Source of the DNA: Microbacterium sp.
GTDB lineage: Bacteria > Actinomycetota > Actinomycetes > Actinomycetales > Microbacteriaceae
Assembly (NCBI RefSeq): GCF_031178525.1
Contig: NZ_JAPSJA010000006.1
Coordinates: forward strand, 1-34,055
DNA: 34,055 nucleotides
Reading direction: 5' to 3'
The stretch's first letter is position 1. Each line of letters opens with the position of its first letter. Shown here piece after piece: positions 26,494 through 34,055 of this stretch. Below the pieces are notes generated by a model. It made no database searches. It had not been told where the DNA came from and saw nothing but the letters and a program-made list of their open reading frames with translations. The translations under genes and the position numbers were made by a program.

Positions 26494-27432
26494 ATGAAGG
26501 CAGTACGGTTCCACGAGACGGGCGGCCCCGAGGTCCTGCGCTATGAGGACGTCGAGCGGCCCACGCCCGGTCCTGGCGACGTCCGCATCCGTGTCGCCGG
26601 CTCGGCGTTCAGTCCGGCGGACGGCGGCATGCGCGGCGGCTTCCTGCCGATCCCGATCACGCTTCCCCACATTCCGGGCTACGACGTCTCCGGCACGATC
26701 GACGCGCTCGGCGACGGTGTCGACGGGCTGCGTGTCGGCGAGGACGTCGTCGGCTTCCTCCCGATGGCGGCGGACGGCTCCGCGGCGCAGTTTGTGATCG
26801 CTCCAGCGCAGGCGCTCGTGAAGGCACCGACGTCGATCCCGCTGGCCGATGCGGCCGGTCTGCCGTCGGTCGGGCTGACCGCCTCACAGTCCCTCTTCGA
26901 GGCCGGCCGCCTCACGGCGGGCCAGCGCGTGCTCATCAACGGCGCGGGCGGACCGGTCGGCGGGTACGCCGTGCAGCTCGCCAAGCGCGCCGGGGCGTAC
27001 GTCATCGCGACCGCGAGCCCGCGTAGCCGCCGGATCGTCGAGGCCGCGGGGGCGGACGAGATCATCGACCACACCGAGACCTCACTGCGGGAGGCGGTCA
27101 CCGAGCCGGTCGACGTCCTGCTCAACCTCGCGCCGATCACGCCCGACGGCTTCGCCGCCCTGGTCCCGCTCGTGCGCGACGGCGGCGCGGTCGTGTCCAC
27201 CACGCCCACCGTGCCGACGCCCGGCGACGAGGCGCGAGGCGTGCGCGCCGTGACGATCTTCGTCCACCCGGACGCGGACGTCCTCTCGGACCTGGTCTCT
27301 CTCATCGACAGCGGCGAACTGCACGTCGAGATCGCCCGACGCGTGCCGCTGAGCGAGCTCCCGGCCCTGCACGCGCAGGCCGATGCCGGCCAGGTCCACG
27401 GCAAGGTCGTGATCATCCCGCCCGCGGCATGA
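26494..27432 (+). CDS. NADP-dependent (quinone) oxidoreductase, zinc-independent MDR family
   Basis: MKAVRFHETGGPEVLRYEDVERPTPGPGDVRIRVAGSAFSPAD; GQRVLINGAGGPVGGYAVQLAKRAGAYVIATAS; GGAAGG SD. Confidence 0.94.
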   Translation: MKAVRFHETGGPEVLRYEDVERPTPGPGDVRIRVAGSAFSPADGGMRGGFLPIPITLPHIPGYDVSGTIDALGDGVDGLRVGEDVVGFLPMAADGSAAQFVIAPAQALVKAPTSIPLADAAGLPSVGLTASQSLFEAGRLTAGQRVLINGAGGPVGGYAVQLAKRAGAYVIATASPRSRRIVEAAGADEIIDHTETSLREAVTEPVDVLLNLAPITPDGFAALVPLVRDGGAVVSTTPTVPTPGDEARGVRAVTIFVHPDADVLSDLVSLIDSGELHVEIARRVPLSELPALHAQADAGQVHGKVVIIPPAA

Positions 27433-27444
27433 CGCCCGGGTGCC

Positions 27445-27479
27445 GGAGGCCCTCGAACCCGCCGGGTTCGAGGGCCTCC
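27445..27479 (+). terminator. Strong hairpin terminator after the oxidoreductase gene
   Basis: GGAGGCCCTCGAACCC-GCC-GGGTTCGAGGGCCTCC, perfect 16-bp stem, 3-nt loop. Confidence 0.85.
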
Positions 27480-27541
27480 TCCGATCGGTCAGGAACCGCG
27501 CGGATGACGCAACGCCGATCCGAGAACTGCCCGTGTCTTCA

Positions 27542-27796
27542 TCAGGGCCAGATCGCGGATGCGGCTGACAGCAGAAGTGCTCCGGTCAGTCCGAAGCCGA
27601 CCAGCATCGCGAGGCCCTTCACGATCATCGGCAGGCGACGCCGGTCGAGCAGGCGCCACAGCACCGCCGCACCCACCACGACGATGCCGCCGAGCGAACT
27701 GAGCGCGGCAAGCACCACCAGCACCCGCGAAGGCGCGGCTCGGTCTTCCGGTGCAGCGCCTTGCATGCTCACATCCTGGGCCCCATGACCGGACAA
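27542..27796 (-). CDS. Small membrane protein (two predicted TM segments)
   Basis: 84 aa; VLVVLAALSSLGGIVVVGAAVLWRLLDRRRLPMIVKGLAMLVGFGLTGALLLSAASAIW; start may be the internal ATG (MQGAAPEDRA). Confidence 0.55.
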   Translation of the reverse strand: MSGHGAQDVSMQGAAPEDRAAPSRVLVVLAALSSLGGIVVVGAAVLWRLLDRRRLPMIVKGLAMLVGFGLTGALLLSAASAIWP

Positions 27797-27898
27797 GTCA
27801 CCACCTCGTCAACAGGAGCGAACACGACTGCGCTTCTCGTGACGACGAAGGTTCGACACTATGGAGCTGGGAAGCTGTCGCTCGATCGATGAAAGGCG

Positions 27899-28393
27899 AT
27901 GATCCGCTTGCGCACGATCGCGTACCGCCCCTTCCACGCGGGCCTTCGGGCGATCCTGTTCGTGGGGCCGGCGATCCTGCTTCTCGTCGGCCTTCTCAAC
28001 ACCGCCTCTCCCGCCGGTTGGATCGTCGCCGGCGTGGCCGTCGCGATGCTCGTCGTCATCACCTTCTTCTCGGGCGTGCGCATCCGCGCCGACGAGACGT
28101 CGGTGGCCGTGTCCCTCGTCCCCTTCTGGGGCAAGCGACTCCGTTGGTCCGACGTCACGTCCGTCGTGGTCGAAGACGTCCGCCCGTTCGAGGACTTCGG
28201 CGGGTGGGGCATCAAGGGGACCCAGAAGAAGCACGGGATTCTGCTGAGCGCGGGCGACACCCGTTCGATCAGGTTCACGCTCATCGACGGGCGACGGTAC
28301 CTCGTCGCCGTCGGTGAGGGCGCCGAAGCAGCCGTGCGCGACCTCGCCGATCTTGCACCGCGGAAACCAGGTGACACCCGATTCGCGAAGTGA
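27899..28393 (+). CDS. Membrane protein with PH-like C-terminal domain
   Basis: Two N-terminal TM segments, then SGVRIRADETSVAVSLVPFWGKRLRWSDVTSVVVEDVRPFEDFGGWGIK, typical of bacterial PH-like domains. Confidence 0.75.
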   Translation: MIRLRTIAYRPFHAGLRAILFVGPAILLLVGLLNTASPAGWIVAGVAVAMLVVITFFSGVRIRADETSVAVSLVPFWGKRLRWSDVTSVVVEDVRPFEDFGGWGIKGTQKKHGILLSAGDTRSIRFTLIDGRRYLVAVGEGAEAAVRDLADLAPRKPGDTRFAK

Positions 28394-28474
28394 ACGGAGC
28401 ACGATGTCGTGCGCTGTCTCGGGATGCGCGCCATCCAGCCGGAACGGACAAGACATCCGCCTCGATACGACAAA

Positions 28475-28505
28475 GCCCAGGCGGGAGACCTGCTCCCGCC
28501 TGGGC
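28475..28505 (-). terminator. Rho-independent terminator of tRNA-Pro
   Basis: On the minus strand GCCCAGGCGGGAG-CAGGT-CTCCCGCCTGGGC followed by TTTG; begins 7 nt after the tRNA 3' end. Confidence 0.85.
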
Positions 28506-28511
28506 GTGATG

Positions 28512-28585
<74 letters not shown>

Positions 28586-28690
28586 ATGCCCGCACTCTCG
28601 CGCGGACAACTCCCCTAGTCTACCGGGTCGCGGAACGTGCCGCGAACCGGCGCCCTCGCGCGTGTCCGGGGCCGGTCCTAGAGTGACCGC

Positions 28691-29269
28691 ATGGTGGAGA
28701 TCACGACCAGGCCCGCCACGCTCTCGGAGTGGGACGCCGTGCAGGCTGCGCTCACGGGTGGTGGTGACGGTCGCTCGTGCCAGTGCGTGTGGCCGCTCCT
28801 GGCCAACCGGGAGTGGGACGCCACGACGGTCGAGGAGCGTCAGGAAATGCTGCACGAAGAGATACAGGCCGGCCCGCCCCCGGGCCTCGTCGCGTACGCG
28901 GACGGGGAGGCGGCGGGATGGATCCGCATCGGCCCGCGACCCGGTCAGCAGCGGATCGTGCGCAGCCGTGTCGTGAAGAACGGATCATCAGAGCCCCTGG
29001 ACGACGCGTCCGTGTGGGCCGTGACGTGCTTCTCGGTGCGCAAGGAGCCCCGACGCCAGGGAATCAACGTGGCACTGCTGGACGCCGCCGTCGCGTACGC
29101 GCGCGAAAGCGGCGCGCGGGTGATCGAGGGCTACCCCATCGCGACCGACACGACGACCGCGTCCGCGAACTCGCTGTTCGTCGGCGCACTGTCGACCTAC
29201 CTGAACGCGGGCTTTCGCGAGATCGCGCGCCCTACCGACAAGAGAGTGGTCGTCGCCCTCGAGCTGTAG
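28691..29269 (+). CDS. GNAT family N-acetyltransferase
   Basis: ITTRPATLSEWDAVQAAL; VTCFSVRKEPRRQGINVALLDAAVAYARESGARVIEGYPI. Confidence 0.88.
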   Translation: MVEITTRPATLSEWDAVQAALTGGGDGRSCQCVWPLLANREWDATTVEERQEMLHEEIQAGPPPGLVAYADGEAAGWIRIGPRPGQQRIVRSRVVKNGSSEPLDDASVWAVTCFSVRKEPRRQGINVALLDAAVAYARESGARVIEGYPIATDTTTASANSLFVGALSTYLNAGFREIARPTDKRVVVALEL

Positions 29270-29289
29270 CGGGTTCGTACGATGGACGG

Positions 29290-29661
29290 ATGAGTGAGGG
29301 ATCCGTCCGCGTCGACGCGTGGCTGTGGGCCATCCGCGTGTACAAGACGCGGTCGGCTGCGACCACGGCCTGCCGCGCCGGGCACGTCCGTGTGAACGGC
29401 TCCCACGCCAAGGCGGCTCAGGCCATCCGCCCCGGTGACGAGCTGCGGGTGCGGATCAACGGATTCGACCGGATCCTCGTGGTGCGTCAGCCGATCGCCA
29501 AGCGTGTCGGCGCGACGGTCGCCGCGACCGCGTTCGAGGACCGCACGCCTCCCCCGCCGCCGCGCGAGTTCGCGGGCGTGGTCGCGGTCCGGGACCGCGG
29601 GGCGGGACGCCCGACCAAGCGCGAGCGCCGCGACCTCGACCGGCTGCGCGGCCGCGACTGA
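29290..29661 (+). CDS. RNA-binding S4 domain protein (Hsp15-like)
   Basis: SVRVDAWLWAIRVYKTRSAATTACRAGHVRVNGSHAKAAQAIRPGDELRVRINGFDRILVV. Confidence 0.93.
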   Translation: MSEGSVRVDAWLWAIRVYKTRSAATTACRAGHVRVNGSHAKAAQAIRPGDELRVRINGFDRILVVRQPIAKRVGATVAATAFEDRTPPPPPREFAGVVAVRDRGAGRPTKRERRDLDRLRGRD

Positions 29662-29738
29662 GGCGGAGGCCGCAGACGGTCTGGGCGGTTCGACCGGCTA
29701 CGCCCGCTCACCCGACCGGGGGCCCCGTCATCGGGAAG

Positions 29739-30641
29739 TCAGGCAGACAGCAGGCCCGTCAGCCACCCGGCGCCCCGCACGGTCGCGCCGGCCTCCTCGG
29801 CGCGAGCACGCAGCTCGCGGTCGCTCGTGACGACCGTGACCGTGTGGCCGTCCTCGACCAGCGCCATGGTCTCGGACGCGATCGTGTCGTCACCCTCCCC
29901 CGCCGCGCGCACGGTGCGCACGCCGTCGACATCCATCACGTCGCGCGCCTGTCCCTCGACCACCACGACGAAGTCCGGGAACCAGTGCGTCGCTCCCAGG
30001 CCCAGCTCCAACGCCGGGACGCCGAGTGCGGCGAGGGCGGCCACGCGCGTCAGCAGGCGCTCCGCCGCGCCCGCGCGGTCCTTCCACCAGCCGTCGGGCA
30101 CCGAGCCGACCACGTTCGCGGCGTCGACGACAATCACGGGGCGCACGTGCAGCAGGTCGCGCAGGTGCTCCCAGGCGACGGCGAAGCCTGGGTGCAGCGG
30201 ACGCCGATCCACGTCATCGATGCGCGCCCACTCGACCGCGAAGCTCTCCGGGTCCGTCACCGCTCCGGCGAAGTGCTCGATCACATCCGCGATCACGGTC
30301 GTGTACGACCACACCTTGAGATCCAGCACGTTCGTGAAGCGCGGACGCACCGAGGCGATCGGCACGCCGGCCTCCTCCGCGGCCTCGCGCAGCGCCCCCG
30401 TGATGGGCGACTCCCCCTGATGCAATGCGCCGCCGGGCAGCGCCCACGTGCCGCCGAAATGGCTCCAGCCGACGCGATGCTGCAGCAGCACGCCACGCTC
30501 GTCGTCGAAGGCCATCAGCCCGGCCGCGCCGAAGCGCCCCCAGTACCGCTCGCCCGACTCGGTGACGACCCAGGCGTCACCCGGGTCGCGCGGGCCCGAG
30601 AACCGGGGCGGCTCTCCTGCGCGGGCTGGCTCGGTGGTCAC
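29739..30641 (-). CDS. NUDIX hydrolase fused to C-terminal NYN (YacP-like) nuclease domain
   Basis: GGALHQGESPITGALREAAEEAGV (Nudix box), then PVIVVDAANVVGSVPDGWWKDRAGAAERLL...EGDDTIASETMALVEDGHTVTVVTSDRELRARAEEAGATVRGAGWLTGLL (NYN/PIN-like acidic motifs). Confidence 0.88.
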   Translation of the reverse strand: MTTEPARAGEPPRFSGPRDPGDAWVVTESGERYWGRFGAAGLMAFDDERGVLLQHRVGWSHFGGTWALPGGALHQGESPITGALREAAEEAGVPIASVRPRFTNVLDLKVWSYTTVIADVIEHFAGAVTDPESFAVEWARIDDVDRRPLHPGFAVAWEHLRDLLHVRPVIVVDAANVVGSVPDGWWKDRAGAAERLLTRVAALAALGVPALELGLGATHWFPDFVVVVEGQARDVMDVDGVRTVRAAGEGDDTIASETMALVEDGHTVTVVTSDRELRARAEEAGATVRGAGWLTGLLSA

Positions 30642-30694
30642 CCGTCCAGCCTGTCACAGCACCGCGAGGCGCGCCCCGTCGGAACGTAACGGAG

Positions 30695-32218
30695 CTACCG
30701 CTGGCGGCGCTCGCGCACGCGCATGTTGATCACGATGGGGGTGCCCTCGAAGCCGTACAGTTCGCGCAGGCGTCGCTGCACGAAGCGGCGGTAGCCGGGG
30801 TCGAGGAAGCCGGTCGTGAACAGCACGAACGTCGGCGGACGCGTGCCCGCCTGCGTGCCGAACAGGATGCGCGGCTGCTTGCCGCCGCGCAGCGGGTGCG
30901 GGTGCTCCGCGACCAGCTCGGAGAGGAACGCGTTGAACTTGCCGGTCGGGATGCGCTGATCCCACGACTCGAGCGCCGTCTCGAGCGCCGGCACGAGCTT
31001 CTCGAGGTGGCGGCCCGTCTTCGCGGAGATGTTGATGCGCGGCGCCCACGCCACGTGCGCGAGGTCGGTCTCGATCTCGCGCTCGAGCATGCGCCGGCGG
31101 TCGCCGCCGCGGCGGTCGTCCTCGAGCAGCTCGTCCCACTTGTTGAACGCGAGCACGAGCGCGCGACCCGACTCGAGCACGAGGTCGATGATACGGACGT
31201 CCTGCTCGCTGATCGGCTGGCTCACGTCGAGCACCACGATCGCGACCTCCGCCTTCTCGAGCGCGGCGGAGGTGCGCAGCGACGCGTAGAAGTCGGCGCC
31301 CTGCTGCAGGTGCACGCGACGGCGGATGCCCGCGGTGTCCACGAGCGTCCACAGCCTGCCGCCGAGCTCGACGATCTCATCGACCGGGTCGCGAGTCGTG
31401 CCGGCGAGCTCGTTGACGACCACGCGCTCCTCGCCCGCGGCTTTGTTCAGCAGCGACGACTTGCCGACGTTCGGGCGACCCAGGATCGCCACGCGACGCG
31501 GCCCGCCGATCTCGTGCTTCGCGACGGCCGAGACCTCCGGCAGCACCTTCATGATCGCGTCCAGCAGGTCGGCGACGCCGCGGCCGTGGATCGCCGAGAC
31601 GGGGTGCGGCTCACCGAGGCCGAGATTCCACAGGGCGTAGGCCTCGGGCTCGTGACGCGCGTCGTCGATCTTGTTGGCGACCAGGAACACCGGCTTGTCG
31701 GTCTTGCGCAGCAGCCTCACGACGTGCTCGTCGGTCGAGGTCGCGCCCACCATGGCGTCCACCACGAACAGGATCACGTCGGCGAGGTCGATCGCGACCT
31801 CGCTCTGGGCGGCGACAGAGCGGTCGATGCCCTTCGCGTCGGGCTCCCAGCCACCGGTGTCCACGAGCGAGAAGCGACGGTCGAGCCACTCCGCCTTGTA
31901 CGTGACGCGGTCACGCGTCACGCCGGGGGTGTCCTCCACGACCGCCTCGCGGCGGCCGAGGATCCGGTTCACGAGCGCCGACTTGCCGACGTTCGGGCGG
32001 CCGACGATCGCCACCACCGGAAGCGCCGGCAGGTACTCGATGCCGTCATCGCCGCGCTCGACGCCCGCGAGCAGCTCGGCGTCCTCCGCCTCGAGGTCGT
32101 AGTCCTCGAGACCCTGGCGCAGGGTCGCGGCACGGCGCTCGACGAGCTCCTCGTCCAACTCCGCCATGCGCTCGGCGAGCCGGTCCGGCTTGCCCTCGTA
32201 TTCGTCCTCAACGGCCAT
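30695..32218 (-). CDS. der: Ribosome biogenesis GTPase Der
   Basis: Two G domains: [38 protein letters not shown] and [42 protein letters not shown]-like C-terminus. Confidence 0.97.
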   Translation of the reverse strand: MAVEDEYEGKPDRLAERMAELDEELVERRAATLRQGLEDYDLEAEDAELLAGVERGDDGIEYLPALPVVAIVGRPNVGKSALVNRILGRREAVVEDTPGVTRDRVTYKAEWLDRRFSLVDTGGWEPDAKGIDRSVAAQSEVAIDLADVILFVVDAMVGATSTDEHVVRLLRKTDKPVFLVANKIDDARHEPEAYALWNLGLGEPHPVSAIHGRGVADLLDAIMKVLPEVSAVAKHEIGGPRRVAILGRPNVGKSSLLNKAAGEERVVVNELAGTTRDPVDEIVELGGRLWTLVDTAGIRRRVHLQQGADFYASLRTSAALEKAEVAIVVLDVSQPISEQDVRIIDLVLESGRALVLAFNKWDELLEDDRRGGDRRRMLEREIETDLAHVAWAPRINISAKTGRHLEKLVPALETALESWDQRIPTGKFNAFLSELVAEHPHPLRGGKQPRILFGTQAGTRPPTFVLFTTGFLDPGYRRFVQRRLRELYGFEGTPIVINMRVRERRQR

Positions 32219-32894
32219 CTCGGCCTCCTAGCTTGCTGTCGATCACTGCGAGCACGGCGTCGATCGCCTGCTCGAAATCCAAGTTCGTCGAGTCGACGAC
32301 GTCGACCCCCGGGTCCGCCACGGCGAGATCCAGCACGTGACTGTCCGACTCGTCGCGCGCGTTGATCGCGGCCGCGACGGTCGCCGTGTCGGCGCCGAGC
32401 TCGAGCCCGCGGCGCGCGGCCCGCACCTCCGGCGACGCCGTCATCAGGATGCGCACGGGAGCGTCGGGAGCGACGACGGACGTGATGTCGCGGCCCTCCA
32501 TCACGACCCCGGCCAGTCCCGATGCGCCCGCGAGCCGGCGGTAGATCGCGTTGAGGTAGGCTCGCACCTCCGGAACGCGCACGAAGCCGGCGATCGCGGC
32601 GGTCACCTCGGGCGTGCGGATCACGCCGGTCACGTCGGTGTCGCCGACCGTGACCGTGCGGTCGTCGGGCTCCAGCCCGAGACGCAGCTCGAAGCCGCCG
32701 AGCGCGGCGATCACGGCGTCCGCGTCCGTGGTGTCCACGCCCGTCTCGCGCAGATGCCACGACAGCGCGCGGTAGCCCGCTCCCGTGTCGAGGTAGCCGT
32801 AGCCACGACGGCGCGCGATCTCCTTCGAGACGCTCGACTTGCCGGATCCGGCCGGCCCGTCGATCGCGATGATCGGGGTCTGATCGTCAGTCAT
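32208..32894 (-). CDS. cmk: (d)CMP kinase
   Basis: [79 protein letters not shown]. Confidence 0.96.
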   Translation of the reverse strand: MTDDQTPIIAIDGPAGSGKSSVSKEIARRRGYGYLDTGAGYRALSWHLRETGVDTTDADAVIAALGGFELRLGLEPDDRTVTVGDTDVTGVIRTPEVTAAIAGFVRVPEVRAYLNAIYRRLAGASGLAGVVMEGRDITSVVAPDAPVRILMTASPEVRAARRGLELGADTATVAAAINARDESDSHVLDLAVADPGVDVVDSTNLDFEQAIDAVLAVIDSKLGGRDGR

Positions 32895-34038
32895 TCGTCG
32901 TACTCGCAATCCGCCATCCGCGCGCCTCGAGGCCCTCGGCCGCCGCGCGCAGCGCACCGGGGATCACACTGAGCTCCGCGAGGCCGAACTGCGCGCTCGG
33001 CGAGTGCTCGAGGCGCACCTCCTCGATGTTGATGCCCAGCTCGCCGAGGTCCCCGAACAGGCGGCCGAGCTGTCCCGGCGTGTCGCCGACGAGCACGACG
33101 AGCGTCTCGAAGCGCCGGTTCTGGCCGTGCTTGCCCGGAAGGCGCTCGACGCCCTCGTTGCCGCGACGGATCGTGTCGGCGAGCGTCCGGCGCGCGCCCG
33201 AGGCGTCGGGGGCGCGCAGCGCGTCGGCGAACGACGTCAGGTCTGCGGCGAGCGCGTCGAGCACGTCGACGACGGCCGCGGCATTCGCGCCCAGGATCTG
33301 CACCCACAGCTCGGGTGCGGAGTGCGCGATCCGCGTGGTGTCGCGCACGCCCTGCCCCGCGAGGCGCAGCGACTCGTCGGGCGCGTCGACGAAGCGGCTC
33401 GCGAGCAGGCTCGCCACGACCTGTGGCACGTGCGACACGAGCGCCACCGAGCGGTCGTGCTCCTCCGGCGTCATCTCGATCGGCGTGGCGCCGAGATCCA
33501 GCGCGAGGTCCTCCACGAGCGCGAGGTCGGCCACGGGCGTCTCACCGTCGCGGCACACGACCCAGGGCCGCCCGATGAAGATGTCGGCACGGGCCGAGAT
33601 GGCGCCGCCGCGCTCGCGGCCGGCCATGGGGTGCGAGCCGATGTAGTGCGTCAGGTCGACGCCGCGGGCGCGCAGCTCCGCGAGCGGACCGAGCTTGACC
33701 GACGCCACGTCCGTCACCACGGCGTCCGGGTACCGCTCGAGCTCGGCCTGCACGACGTCCGCCGTGACATCCGGCGGCACGGCCACCACGATCAGGCGGG
33801 GCTCGTCGCCCGGTGCCTCCGCGCGACCCGCGCCGTAGTCGATCGCGAGCCGCAGCTGCGTGGGCGAGGTGTCGGTCAGGATGACGTCGACCTCGTTCGC
33901 GCGCAGCGCGTGGCCGATCGAGGCGCCCAGCAGACCGGCGCCGACGATGCGCACGGTTCCGGACACGCGCGCCGTCCGCCCAGGGACGAGCGGGTCCCGC
34001 GCACTCACGCCGCCCGCGGGCACAGCGATGTCGCTCAC
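32887..34038 (-). CDS. tyrA: Prephenate dehydrogenase with C-terminal ACT-like domain
   Basis: GTVRIVGAGLLGASIGHALRANEVDVILTDT; THYIGSHPMAGRERGG; FETLVVLVGDTPGQLGRLFGDLGELGINIEEVRLEHS; GTG start 34038. Confidence 0.94.
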   Translation of the reverse strand: MSDIAVPAGGVSARDPLVPGRTARVSGTVRIVGAGLLGASIGHALRANEVDVILTDTSPTQLRLAIDYGAGRAEAPGDEPRLIVVAVPPDVTADVVQAELERYPDAVVTDVASVKLGPLAELRARGVDLTHYIGSHPMAGRERGGAISARADIFIGRPWVVCRDGETPVADLALVEDLALDLGATPIEMTPEEHDRSVALVSHVPQVVASLLASRFVDAPDESLRLAGQGVRDTTRIAHSAPELWVQILGANAAAVVDVLDALAADLTSFADALRAPDASGARRTLADTIRRGNEGVERLPGKHGQNRRFETLVVLVGDTPGQLGRLFGDLGELGINIEEVRLEHSPSAQFGLAELSVIPGALRAAAEGLEARGWRIASTTND

Positions 34039-34055
34039 GAGTCCTCCGGCTCCTG
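34035..34055 (-). other. 3' end of an upstream gene entering the window (...QEPEDS*), possibly rluB by conserved order
   Basis: Frame CAG GAG CCG GAG GAC TCG TGA with GTGA overlap at the tyrA start; identity only from commonly conserved rluB-tyrA-cmk-der order. Confidence 0.35.

Noticed and set aside
28399-28412. GCACGA-TG-TCGTGC inverted repeat just after the PH-like membrane protein gene
   Set aside because: Short stem, no T-tract and no promoter context; insufficient to call a terminator or operator.

Overview
High-GC actinobacterial chromosome segment (gene content and codon bias resemble Microbacteriaceae; assignment is inference). It is mostly ordinary core and near-core genes: catalase; UBP-zinc-finger protein + TrxR-like flavoprotein pair; NhaA-DsbA fusion antiporter; Asp/Arg-rich membrane protein; HelR/HelD-like RNA-polymerase-acting helicase; histidine phosphatase; NAD(P)H-hydrate dehydratase; a complete C50-type carotenoid operon (idi-crtE-crtB-crtI-crtYe-crtYf-crtEb) running into ferrochelatase (hemH/cpfC) and an SDR/DUF2867-type gene; Ohr; the prpDBC methylcitrate operon; a decayed VOC gene; a ThrE-type exporter; a divergent MarR/quinone-oxidoreductase pair; tRNA-Pro(GGG); GNAT; an S4 RNA-binding protein; a NUDIX-NYN fusion; and tyrA-cmk-der. 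No CRISPR array, transposase, integrase or phage module was seen. Strongest leads: (1) a 21-bp near-palindrome GGGGCCTTGCGGCAAGACCCC just upstream of helR, resembling the rifamycin-associated element (RAE); (2) a UBP-ZnF gene overlapping a TrxR-like gene that lacks the CxxC; (3) NhaA with a C-terminal CxxC thioredoxin domain; (4) a carotenoid-to-heme operon with a CTAG-rich palindrome at its promoter; (5) three copies of TGCTTC-N6-GARRCA between marR and its divergent partner; (6) a recurrent leaderless promoter architecture.
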